Program-made: the position numbers and the translations under genes
NCBI GenBank assembly: GCA_036419695.1
Contig: CP143946.1
Coordinates: 3,652,001 to 3,716,000 of the forward strand
Direction: 5' to 3'
Length of the DNA: 64,000 nucleotides
From: [Clostridium] symbiosum
Lineage (GTDB): Bacteria > Bacillota > Clostridia > Lachnospirales > Lachnospiraceae
Notes under the pieces: model-generated
What the model saw: only the letters and a program-made list of their open reading frames with translations
Databases searched by the model: none
What the model was told of the DNA's origin: nothing
Part shown: piece by piece, positions 7,371 to 15,616 of the stretch
Layout: every line of letters starts with the position of its first letter
Numbering within the stretch: position 1 is the first letter of the stretch

Positions 7371-7373
7371 TTC

Positions 7374-7402
7374 TTGCACAGAAGGTACTTATGCCATAAA
7401 AT
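7374..7402 (+). promoter_or_regulatory. SigA-type promoter of hybrid kinase
   Basis: TTGCAC (7374-7379) and TAAAAT (7397-7402) are 17 bases apart, about 90 bases upstream of the kinase start. Confidence 0.6.
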
Positions 7403-7494
7403 AGAACTAATATGGTAAAATTTATAACAAATCAGTACAAACATGTTCTGTTATTTGTCACAAGCCACTCCTGCCAAAGAAAGGATGCGACTCT

Positions 7495-10308
7495 ATGTTG
7501 GAGCATTTTAAAGAGATACAGAAAATACAGGAACTTCTTCATGCGGCCCAGACCGGACTCTGGGCAATCGAACTGGATGAGGGCAAAGAGCCGAGAATGT
7601 ACGCCGACAACGCCATGCTTTACCTTCTGGGCTTTCATGAGACGCCGTCTCCCGAGGAATGCTACCGCGCCTGGTATGATAACATTGATGACAGTTATTA
7701 CGGCTATGTCCAGGCAGCCGTGGAGAAAATAATTTCCGATGAGCGGGCCGAGGTGCAGTATCCCTGGATGCATCCGGAATGGGGAGAGATTTTCATACGC
7801 TGCGGCGGTATGCGGGACTGGAGCTATACGGACGGCGTCTGCCTGCGCGGTTACCATCAGAACATCACCAACACGGTTATGTTGAAAAAGGAATACGATA
7901 TTATCGTACAGACTCTCGGCGAGAGTTATACCGGCATTTTCCTGTGCAATTTAAATGATCAGACCTTCAAAACAATCAAAATTTCCGACCATCTGAAAGA
8001 AATGGCCCGGGATGTTACAAATTACGGAAAGCTGTTCCGTCTGTACGCCCTGGAAGACGTCGCCGTCTCATACCGTCCGCTGATTACGGATCTGGCCAAT
8101 CCCGACTATATTGCCCGCAGGCTCTCCCACGGTGAAAAACAGTTTGAACTGCTTTTCAGGAATGTGGCCGGAGGCTGGAGGCGCATTAAGATTCTTCCGG
8201 TATCGGATTTTTCCGAACAGCATCCGTGGGTAATCGCCGCTTTTGACGAGCAGGATGATAAACAGGAGGCCCGGGTGCGGGAGGATGTGCTCTCCACGCT
8301 CTGCCAGTGTTACTACTCCATCTATCTGTTTGATCTTGACAATAACATTGAGGAGGCCATCTGGCAGGAAGATTTCATCCGTGAAAGCAACGCTTTTCCA
8401 AAGGGCAGCCTCAGCGTCTATTATGAAAAATTTGTCCGGAACTTTGTATGTGAAGAGGATCAGGAAAAAATGCTCCGCGCCGGCAGCCCTGAATTTCTCC
8501 GGACGACTCTGTCCCCGCAGCAGCCTGTCTACGATGTGGACTTCAGGCGTATTTACCCGGAAGGCCTCTTCTGGGTCCGCTCCCGTTTCAGTATTGCGGA
8601 GATGACGGACGGACGGGTGAGCAAGGTGATCTTTGCGAATATGCAGATACAGGATCAGAAGCTCAAGGAACTGGAGGAGGAACAGCAGAAAAAGCTGTAT
8701 TTTGAACTGCAGAATATCATCCAGGGACTTTCCGCATTCTATCAGTCCGTGTTTTATATCGATCTGTCGGCGGAAACCTTTCAGCACTACAATATCATGG
8801 ATGATATAGCATCCCATCTTAACGGCCATACCAGGTTTGACAGTCTTAAAACCGTTTTATGTGATTTCGTCCATGAGGAAGACCGGGAACTTTTTTCACA
8901 AAACCTGTCGCTCGATGAGATACGCCGGAGAATATCGGGCGGAGAAACTATCTATTCCTTTGAATACCGCAGAAAATACGGTGACTCCTGCGGCTGGATG
9001 CGCATGCATGTTATCCTGGCTGAAAGCCGCGCAGGCGTGCCGATTAAAGCCGTTCTGGCCTCCCACAGCGTAGATGAGGAAAAGGAACTGGAAGAGCAGA
9101 ACCGCAGGGCTCTGATTGCCGCCTATGAGACAGCCAAACAGGCCAACGAGGCCAAAAGCAATTTCCTCGCCCAGATGTCCCACGATATCAGGACACCGTT
9201 AAATGCCATCACGGGAATGACGTCCATCGCCATGTCCCAGGCCGGAAATCCGGAAAAAACAAGAGACTGCCTTCAGAAAATTTCCCTTTCCAGCTATCAC
9301 CTGCTGGAACTGATTAACGACGTGCTGGATATGTCCAAGATCGAAAAAGGGAAGCTGGAACTGTCGGAAGAACCCTTTTCCCTGCGGGAACTGATGGAGA
9401 ATGTGAACTCCATCCTTTCCTCCCAGGCCTCCACGAAAAACCAGGAGATTATTTTCCATACATCCGAATTGAGCCACGACAATCTGCTGGGAGATGCCGG
9501 CAGAATCCGACAGGTGCTGATTAACCTGCTCACAAACTCGGTTAAGTACACACCGGATGAGGGAAAGATTACCGTCACTGCACAGGAAGTTTCACCGCGC
9601 CTTCCGGGATACGGCTCGTTTGTTTTCACTGTGGAGGACAACGGCATCGGCATGTCCAGAGACTTCTTAAATTACATATTCGTCCCATTTTCCAGGGCGG
9701 AGGAGGCCAAATCCTGCCATATCCAGGGGACCGGGCTGGGAATGCCCATCGCCCTCGGGATTGTTACGGCCATGCAGGGCAATATTCAGGTGGAAAGCAT
9801 GCCGGGAAAGGGAAGCCGTTTTATTGTTACGCTTAACTTAAAAATTGCCGAACCTCTCTCCGAAAAGCAGGCGGGCCCCGAATTCACTCCCGCCCTTTCC
9901 TCCTATTCCGAACTTCCGGAAATCAGAAAAAAAGCCGACGGAAAGCGTCTGCTGCTGGCCGAGGATAATCTGTTAAACATGGAGATTGCCCAGACCATCC
10001 TTTCGGACGCCGGTTTCACGGTAGACGGCGCCTTTAACGGCGAGGAGGCGCTCCAGCTTTTTCTGGATTCAGAGCCGGGTACCTATGATGCAATCCTTAT
10101 GGATCTTCAGATGCCCGTCATGGACGGCTATACGGCCACCCGTAAAATCAGGGCCAGCTCACACCCGCAGGCCTCCGAAATTCTCATCATTGCACTGACG
10201 GCCAACGCCTTTGCCGAAGATATCACCAAGGCCCTGACCGCCGGAATGAACGATCATGTGGCAAAACCAATCGATTACCGGCAGTTGTTTGAACTCCTGA
10301 CCCGATAA
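7495..10308 (+). CDS. Soluble hybrid sensor histidine kinase
   Basis: This 937-residue protein has no transmembrane segment. The first ~540 residues hold three or four PAS-like sensory repeats with similar framing (each ends near a WxR or WMR motif). Then come a HisKA domain with His563 in FLAQMSHDIRTPLNA, an HATPase domain (N box LLTNSVKYTPDEG, G1 box DNGIGMS, G2 box GTGLGM), and a C-terminal receiver with phosphoacceptor Asp870 in ILMDLQMPVMDG. It should autophosphorylate in response to a cytoplasmic signal and relay phosphate via its receiver. There is no Hpt domain, so it may act with a separate Hpt protein or directly on the regulator at 6596. The start has AAAGGAT nine bases upstream. 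The cognate signal is unknown. Confidence 0.9.
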   Translation: MLEHFKEIQKIQELLHAAQTGLWAIELDEGKEPRMYADNAMLYLLGFHETPSPEECYRAWYDNIDDSYYGYVQAAVEKIISDERAEVQYPWMHPEWGEIFIRCGGMRDWSYTDGVCLRGYHQNITNTVMLKKEYDIIVQTLGESYTGIFLCNLNDQTFKTIKISDHLKEMARDVTNYGKLFRLYALEDVAVSYRPLITDLANPDYIARRLSHGEKQFELLFRNVAGGWRRIKILPVSDFSEQHPWVIAAFDEQDDKQEARVREDVLSTLCQCYYSIYLFDLDNNIEEAIWQEDFIRESNAFPKGSLSVYYEKFVRNFVCEEDQEKMLRAGSPEFLRTTLSPQQPVYDVDFRRIYPEGLFWVRSRFSIAEMTDGRVSKVIFANMQIQDQKLKELEEEQQKKLYFELQNIIQGLSAFYQSVFYIDLSAETFQHYNIMDDIASHLNGHTRFDSLKTVLCDFVHEEDRELFSQNLSLDEIRRRISGGETIYSFEYRRKYGDSCGWMRMHVILAESRAGVPIKAVLASHSVDEEKELEEQNRRALIAAYETAKQANEAKSNFLAQMSHDIRTPLNAITGMTSIAMSQAGNPEKTRDCLQKISLSSYHLLELINDVLDMSKIEKGKLELSEEPFSLRELMENVNSILSSQASTKNQEIIFHTSELSHDNLLGDAGRIRQVLINLLTNSVKYTPDEGKITVTAQEVSPRLPGYGSFVFTVEDNGIGMSRDFLNYIFVPFSRAEEAKSCHIQGTGLGMPIALGIVTAMQGNIQVESMPGKGSRFIVTLNLKIAEPLSEKQAGPEFTPALSSYSELPEIRKKADGKRLLLAEDNLLNMEIAQTILSDAGFTVDGAFNGEEALQLFLDSEPGTYDAILMDLQMPVMDGYTATRKIRASSHPQASEILIIALTANAFAEDITKALTAGMNDHVAKPIDYRQLFELLTR

Positions 10309-10310
10309 AA

Positions 10311-10350
10311 CAACGCAAAACACGCTTCGCAATTTTTTCATTTCCACCCG
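10311..10350. repeat. Dispersed palindromic repeat, family D copy 2
   Basis: Similar to 34016-34060 and 58076-58118: CGCAAAACACGCTTCGCAA, then TTTTTTCATTTCCAC. It lies directly after the kinase stop codon. Confidence 0.45.
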
Positions 10351-10357
10351 ACGAAAA

Positions 10358-10383
10358 AGCCCTGTGCCGTTTGGCACAGGGCT
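10358..10383 (-). terminator. Terminator of lysA
   Basis: AGCCCTGTGCC and GGCACAGGGCT form an 11-base perfect stem with a four-base loop. The T run (TTTTT) is on the minus strand, so it serves the leftward lysA transcript; it can also impede read-through from the kinase gene. The 10384-10593 interval has no gene. Confidence 0.85.
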
Positions 10384-10593
10384 AAATCAATTAGGAATTC
10401 GGATTTCAAAAAGGTTAAAGGATTTAATTCGTTTGTATCGTGCATTTATTATGTTTATAGTATAGCACCCTTCTCAGGAAAATGTTTGTATTCTCTTTGA
10501 ATAAATTATGAAGACTTTCTTAATATTGCACTTTCGACTGCAATAAAAATGCCTCTTTCTGCATTATAGCAGAAAATAAATTTATTTTCGGGT

Positions 10594-11859
10594 TCAGCCC
10601 TTTTTGAACATATCACAGAAATCAAAGGTTGCAAAATAATCTTCCGGTGTCTCTTCCCGTCTGATCATCTGTACGGAACCGTCCTCTTTGAGAAGAAGTT
10701 CTGCCGATCTCAGCTTTCCATTGTAATTATATCCCATAGAAAATCCGTGTGCTCCCGTGTCGTGGATAACCAGTAAATCTCCCGGCTGAATCTCAGGAAG
10801 CATCCTGTCGATTGCAAACTTGTCGTTATTTTCGCAGAGGGAGCCAACCACATCATATTTATGATCGCACGGCTGCTCTTCTTTTCCCATCACGGTAATA
10901 TGATGGTAAGCGCCATACATGGCCGGACGCATCAGGTTCACGGCGCAGGCGTCCACTCCGATATATTCTTTATGTGTATGTTTTTCATGAATGGCGGTTG
11001 TGACAAGACAGCCATAAGGCGCCAGCATGAAACGTCCCAGCTCTGTATAAAGGGCCACATCGCCCAACCCGGCCGGGACGAGAACTTCCTCGTACACCTT
11101 TCTCACACCCTCGCCGATGGCAAAAATGTCATTCGCCTCCTGGCCGGGACGATAAGGAATTCCCACGCCTCCCGACAGGTTGATGAAACGGATATCGGCT
11201 CCCGTCTCCTCCTTCAGCTTTACCGCTACCTCAAACAGAATTTTTGCAAGCATCGGATAGTATTCATTGGTCACCGTATTGCTGGCGAGAAATGCATGGA
11301 TTCCAAAATGCTTTGCCCCTTTTGCCTTTAATACCTTAAACGCCTCAAAAAGCTGTTCCGTGGTCATGCCGTATTTGGAGTCCCCCGGGTTATCCATAAT
11401 ATCGTTGCTGATCTTGAACAGTCCTCCCGGATTATAACGGCAGCTGATCGTCTCCGGAATCGATCCGATGGTCTTCTCCAGAAAATCGATATGGGTAAAA
11501 TCATCCAGGTTAATGACGGCTCCCAGCTCACTGGCCAGTTTAAATTCTTCCGGAGGAGTGTCATTGGAAGAAAACATGATTTTCTCCCCTTCAAAATTCA
11601 TGGCCTGGGCCATCATAAGCTCGGTCAGGGAGGAACAGTCCACTCCGCTTCCGGTTTTTTTAAGAATGTCGATGATAAACGGGTTTGGAGTCGCCTTCAC
11701 CGCGAAATACTCCCTGAATCCCTTATTCCATGCAAATGCCTTGTTTAAACGCTCTGAATTCTCCCGGATCCCTTTCTCATCATAGAGATGGAACGGAGTG
11801 GGATATGTCTTTATAATCTCCTGAAGCTGCTCCAGTGTGACAAATGGTTTCTTTTCCAT
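10594..11859 (-). CDS. lysA: Diaminopimelate decarboxylase
   Basis: This 421-residue PLP enzyme of fold type III (alanine racemase-like barrel plus beta domain) converts meso-diaminopimelate to lysine, the last step of lysine synthesis. The PLP lysine is in EYFAVKATPNP, and other signatures are GSGVDCSSLTEL, LSGGVGIPY and a C-terminal DTGAHGFSMGYNYNG. The frame is open to 12027, but the ATG at 11859 has a strong GGGAGG site and gives the normal family N-terminus, so the 56 upstream codons are leader. A promoter lies at 11999-12027. No lysine riboswitch is evident in the leader of about 130 bases. The related carboxynorspermidine decarboxylase is a less likely alternative. Confidence 0.88.
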   Translation of the reverse strand: MEKKPFVTLEQLQEIIKTYPTPFHLYDEKGIRENSERLNKAFAWNKGFREYFAVKATPNPFIIDILKKTGSGVDCSSLTELMMAQAMNFEGEKIMFSSNDTPPEEFKLASELGAVINLDDFTHIDFLEKTIGSIPETISCRYNPGGLFKISNDIMDNPGDSKYGMTTEQLFEAFKVLKAKGAKHFGIHAFLASNTVTNEYYPMLAKILFEVAVKLKEETGADIRFINLSGGVGIPYRPGQEANDIFAIGEGVRKVYEEVLVPAGLGDVALYTELGRFMLAPYGCLVTTAIHEKHTHKEYIGVDACAVNLMRPAMYGAYHHITVMGKEEQPCDHKYDVVGSLCENNDKFAIDRMLPEIQPGDLLVIHDTGAHGFSMGYNYNGKLRSAELLLKEDGSVQMIRREETPEDYFATFDFCDMFKKG

Positions 11860-11998
11860 TGCGGTATCCTCCCTTGTATCTGTCAAAATATATTTTTCTG
11901 CCTGCATGTACGTTTCTGCTGATACGTAAAAAGAGCCTGAACCGGTTCCGGAAACTGATTTTCCTGAATTCGGGGCAGACTCCATTGTCCTGATATTA

Positions 11999-12027
11999 TT
12001 TATACACCATTTTTCTGGATTGATCAA
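11999..12027 (-). promoter_or_regulatory. Promoter of lysA
   Basis: On the minus strand TTGATC (12022-12027) and TATAAA (11999-12004) are 17 bases apart, giving a leader of about 130 bases. Confidence 0.6.
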
Positions 12028-12057
12028 CCTGTATTCCTGGAAAATAGGGGATTTTGT

Positions 12058-12371
12058 TGAGGAATGAGAACGCCGCCGTTAGGTCGGGGGGCGGGATGGT
12101 GAGGGGAGGTTGTGAGTCTTCAGTCCCGGGAGGTCGGTTGTCGCGGGTGGGGAATCCGGGCAGAAAAAGTTCCTTCGGGAAACGCTTGCGCTCTTTGGAG
12201 TACATAACAGTACTAAGGCGTCTGAAAAACGCCGCCTAAGTGCTGATGAACTCCCAGGTTCCCTCCGGAATCTTTTTCTCCCGGATTCCCCACGGGAAGG
12301 TTATGACCCGGGACTGAAGACGCGAAGGTTGTCGCCATCCCGAAACCCGGCCTGCGGCCGCTGAATTGTTC
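12058..12371. repeat. Dispersed intergenic repeat, family A copy 1
   Basis: About 314 bases also found at 20731 and 30009. Inverted repeats nest symmetrically: GTCTTCAGTCCCGG (12116-12129) with its exact complement at 12308-12321; GTGGGGAATCCGGG with CCCGGATTCCCCAC further in; then an apical hairpin at 12209-12244 (AGTACT, A, AGGCG ... CGCCT, A, AGTGCT) with one A-A mismatch. The whole unit can fold into one long hairpin. No coding capacity. Confidence 0.85.
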
Positions 12372-12372
12372 T

Positions 12373-12854
12373 AATTGATGAGTCTGAGCTTTAGCGCCTG
12401 GCCTATCCTTGAATAACCATTGAATTTTTTAATTCATCATTAAATTTAGCTTTGGATTTTTCTCTGAATTCAACCCGAATTACCTTCTTACGGTAAAAGA
12501 TTCACGACTACATAGTGGCCGCGACAATACCTCCCCCTTACTTGACGAAAGAGACAATCAGCCCTGAAGCCAGCGGACGGGGCAATACACTTCGCTGAGT
12601 CTTCAGTCCCGTCGACAAACTGCCGGGGAAGAAAGGAGAAAAGAATCCGAAGGGGACATTGGAGCCCGCCGGTGCTTAGCGAGGTCCTTTCGAGCTTAGC
12701 ATCCGCTGTGCGCTCCACAAGCGAAAGCGGGTCCCCGTAGGAATCTTTTCTCCTGGATTCCCCCTCACCACACCCTACAAACCGGGACTGAAGACTCATC
12801 CATCCACCCCACTCCCCCGTCCGCCGTCTCATAGAGGCGTCCTCGCATCTCAAC
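12373..12854. repeat. Dispersed intergenic repeat, family B copy 1
   Basis: About 480 bases closely related to 30472-31062 and, in shortened form, 59909-60041. GAGTCTTCAGTCCCG at 12597-12611 pairs with its exact complement at 12783-12797. The apex carries a hairpin at 12673-12701 (TGCT, T, AGC ... GCT, T, AGCA). It directly follows the family A copy and fills the gap between pyk and lysA. Confidence 0.85.
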
Positions 12855-12861
12855 TAAACTC

Positions 12862-14298
12862 TTAATCGACCTCCACCACACGCATAATATTTGTATCGGC
12901 TGCCGGTGAATGGCGGTTGGCGTAAGTCACAACGCCTGCCGTCGCTACGACAATATCTCCCGTTTCCACAATTTTCTTCTCCTTCAGAAGCTCAATTGAA
13001 GAATAGATCAGAACGTCGGTTGACTCAGCGCGTTTTGCATGGAATGGTTTTACTCCCCAGTAGAGCTGCATCTGCCTTACGGCCGACATGCTCGGGGAAA
13101 GTCCTGCGATAATTGCATTCGGGCGCCATTTGGAAAGCATCCTGGTCGTGAATCCGCTGATACTAGGCGCCACAATGACGCGAGCTCCCAGATCATGGGC
13201 GGTGGATACGGAGGAATAGCAGACGGCGTTGGAGATGTTCTTTACATTCTCTGCGCTGACTTTCCTCTTCTGATAGGAAAGGTAATCGAGATGTTTCTCG
13301 GAATCTTCCACAATCTGGCTCATCATTCTGACTGCTTCCACCGGATAATGTCCCATGGCCGTCTCTCCGGACAGCATCACGGCATCCGTGCCGTCGTATA
13401 CGGCATTGGCAACGTCAGTCACCTCCGCACGCGTTGGCCTCGGGTTTCGGATCATGGAATCCAGCATCTGGGTGGCCGTGATAACCACCTTGCAGGCCTC
13501 ATTACATTTTCGAATCAGCATCTTCTGGATATAGGGAACCTTCTCGGCCGGAATCTCCACGCCCATGTCCCCGCGGGCAACCATAACGCCGTCGCTCGCC
13601 TCGATAATCTCATCAATATTCTCAATTCCCTCGGCATTCTCAATTTTTGCAATAATCTTCATCGTGGAGCCGCCGTCCTCAATAATCCGGCGAATCTCCC
13701 TGATGGCGTCCGCGTTCCTTACAAAGGAGGCTGCGACAAAATCAAAACGCGCCTCAATGCCAAAGCGGATGTCATCCTTATCTTTATCCGTCAGGGCCGG
13801 AAGCTTGATTTTTACATTCGGGACATTGACGCCCTTCTGTTCTCCCAGCTCCCCTCCGTTGATGATCGTACAGACAATCTCCCGGCCGTTTACCGCTTCG
13901 ACGTCCAGTTCAATCAGTCCGTCGTCAATCAGAATCTTGTCGCCTTTCTTCACGTCTTCCACAAGACCTGAATAGTTGATATATCCTTTCTTATCATCCC
14001 CAATGATTTCTTCTGTTGTGAGGATGTATGTTTCCCCTTCTTTCAGCATAACCTTCCGGCCGTCTTTCAGCTTTCCGGTACGGATCTCCGGCCCCTTTGT
14101 ATCAAGCAGGGCTGCAATCGGAAGATCCAACTCTTCCCTGACGCTTTCAAGGATTCTGAGACGCCCCATATGCTCCTCGTAGTCCCCATGCGAGAAGTTG
14201 AATCTGGCTACATCCATACCGTTTAAGGCAAGCTGTTTCATCACTTCCCTGTCGTTGGTATTCGGCCCCATGGTACAGATAATTTTTGTTTTCTTCAT
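12862..14298 (-). CDS. pyk: Pyruvate kinase
   Basis: This 478-residue enzyme transfers phosphate from phosphoenolpyruvate to ADP, the last step of glycolysis. Signatures include MKKTKIICTMGPNT at the start, ARFNFSHG, LDTKGPEIRTG and the active-site block KIIAKIENAEG with MVARGDMGVEIP (Mg2+ and K+ ligands). The C-terminal domain holds the usual allosteric fold, without the extra PEP-utiliser domain found in Bacillus enzymes of about 585 residues. AGGAGGAA lies 12 bases before the ATG. It follows the rhomboid-like gene by 76 bases on the same strand, and its 3' side runs into repeat family B. Confidence 0.95.
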   Translation of the reverse strand: MKKTKIICTMGPNTNDREVMKQLALNGMDVARFNFSHGDYEEHMGRLRILESVREELDLPIAALLDTKGPEIRTGKLKDGRKVMLKEGETYILTTEEIIGDDKKGYINYSGLVEDVKKGDKILIDDGLIELDVEAVNGREIVCTIINGGELGEQKGVNVPNVKIKLPALTDKDKDDIRFGIEARFDFVAASFVRNADAIREIRRIIEDGGSTMKIIAKIENAEGIENIDEIIEASDGVMVARGDMGVEIPAEKVPYIQKMLIRKCNEACKVVITATQMLDSMIRNPRPTRAEVTDVANAVYDGTDAVMLSGETAMGHYPVEAVRMMSQIVEDSEKHLDYLSYQKRKVSAENVKNISNAVCYSSVSTAHDLGARVIVAPSISGFTTRMLSKWRPNAIIAGLSPSMSAVRQMQLYWGVKPFHAKRAESTDVLIYSSIELLKEKKIVETGDIVVATAGVVTYANRHSPAADTNIMRVVEVD

Positions 14299-14374
14299 CG
14301 GTCAATATTCCTCCTGTCACCGTTTTGCATCTTTTTCAGGTCTTTTATCTTTTCTAACTATAATATAACCTATG

Positions 14375-15220
14375 TTACTGCATTTCTTTCAGCTCTTCTT
14401 CGCTTACATGTTTATGAGTATATAAATGATCCATGCAATATTCAAGGCCGCCCGCGCATTTTGAACAGTACCTGAACTCCAGGCCCGGATTGTCCTTCTC
14501 CGTTCTTCCGCATACGGCGCATTTATGATGGGACAGAATAATCTTCTGCACCTCAGCCTTCTTCATCTGGGATTTAAATTCCTGCTTTCTCTTCACTTCT
14601 TTTGGGTTAATCTGCCTGTAGTTTCTCGTCATCAGGAAGAAAATTACAAAGTTCAGCATGGACAGGCCGATTCCAATCCTGGAAACGATTCCGCCGAAGA
14701 AGAAGTCGTAGAGAAACTGGGCTCCGATAAAAATACCGAGCCATTTTGCCTTGATCGGCAGGATACCCATGAGCCAGAACTGCATCTCCGGAAATGTGGC
14801 CGCAAATGCCAGCAAAAGAGACTCGTTCAGGTAATACGTGGTCAGCGGATAGGAAACCCCCGTCACAAAATAAATGATAAACGCCGCCAGAACATGGCCG
14901 AGAACACCCATAAAGAAATAGACGTTAAACCGGAACGCTCCCCAAGTGCGCTCCAGCGTCGTTCCCAGCGAATAGTAAAGATACATCGCAATCAGGTTAA
15001 ACAACATTCCCGATGCGGGCGGACAGATTAAAAATGTCACGATTCGCCACACCTGGCCGCGAAGAATAGCTCCTGCATCCAGGGACAGGTACATGTAATA
15101 GAACATCGGGTTGATCAGATTCAGCAGAATCCCTGCCAGATACATGATGATAATATAGTACATCAGATTGCGGATTGCATACTTCCCGTACTTATATTCC
15201 ATTTTCCTAAAAAAATTCAT
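14375..15220 (-). CDS. Rhomboid-like membrane protein with C-terminal zinc ribbon
   Basis: This 281-residue protein has six hydrophobic segments in the first 200 residues, with rhomboid landmarks: GQVWRIVTFL resembles the L1-loop WR motif, and GVLGHVLAAF lies in a later helix. The serine of the GxSG motif is not where a protease would need it; the corresponding helix reads LTTYYLNESLLLAF. The cytoplasmic tail has two CxxC-type pairs (CAVCGRTE and RYCSKCAGG, then CMDHLYTHKH), a likely zinc site. It is probably an inactive rhomboid-fold protein, perhaps a chaperone or adaptor; that role is inferred. It lies upstream of pyk on the same strand. Confidence 0.65.
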   Translation of the reverse strand: MNFFRKMEYKYGKYAIRNLMYYIIIMYLAGILLNLINPMFYYMYLSLDAGAILRGQVWRIVTFLICPPASGMLFNLIAMYLYYSLGTTLERTWGAFRFNVYFFMGVLGHVLAAFIIYFVTGVSYPLTTYYLNESLLLAFAATFPEMQFWLMGILPIKAKWLGIFIGAQFLYDFFFGGIVSRIGIGLSMLNFVIFFLMTRNYRQINPKEVKRKQEFKSQMKKAEVQKIILSHHKCAVCGRTEKDNPGLEFRYCSKCAGGLEYCMDHLYTHKHVSEEELKEMQ

Positions 15221-15533
15221 AGTTCACATCCTTTTCTTCATTAAAAGGCCGTAAAAAGCCTTTTGAATTCTAATTATAGATATCGGTGCCGTCTTTGTCA
15301 AATGTATTTAAATGTATACAATAAGCAGACCCGGAATGCAGATTGAATGCCTCCCGTATTCCGACCGGCGGCAGCGGACAAAAAGCGTCTTTTTACTCCC
15401 TTTTCCGACCGGCATTAACTGCTTTGTAACACCGTTTTAACAACATTTCTGCCTTTCTTCCAAATGTCGTCCGCAATAGGCAGAATTAACAAATAAGCGC
15501 GTTTTTTAGCGGCTTTTTAACGCATAGGATCAA

Positions 15534-15562
15534 TTGTTTTCTTTCCTATTCTATGTTAAACT
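15534..15562 (+). promoter_or_regulatory. Promoter of dehydratase activator gene
   Basis: TTGTTT (15534-15539) and TAAACT (15557-15562) are 17 bases apart, close upstream of the ribosome site. The remaining 15221-15533 gap shows no gene. Confidence 0.45.
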
Positions 15563-15585
15563 TAGGCCGAATACATGTGTAATAC

Positions 15586-15616
15586 AAAGGAGGGAAGGGG
15601 TAATCCCCGACTGATC
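15586..15616 (+). promoter_or_regulatory. Ribosome site with intervening hairpin
   Basis: AAAGGAGGG at 15586-15594 is about 22 bases from the preferred ATG (15617), which is too far. GGGGTAATCCCC (15597-15608) can form a four-base-pair hairpin between them; if it folds, the effective spacing is about 11. An in-frame ATG at 15575 exists but lies upstream of the ribosome site. Confidence 0.4.

Noticed and set aside
11860..12000. Lysine riboswitch upstream of lysA
   Set aside because: The leader is only about 130 bases and shows none of the conserved lysine aptamer elements that I could recognise.
11860..12027. 56-residue N-terminal extension of lysA
   Set aside because: It runs up to the promoter region, lacks a ribosome site, and the ATG at 11859 gives the normal family N-terminus.
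12488..12853. Minus-strand frames within repeats B1, A1 and B2 (also near 30632-31011 and 29798-30340)
   Set aside because: They are not conserved as proteins between repeat copies (indels shift the frame), and the inverted repeats explain the sequence.
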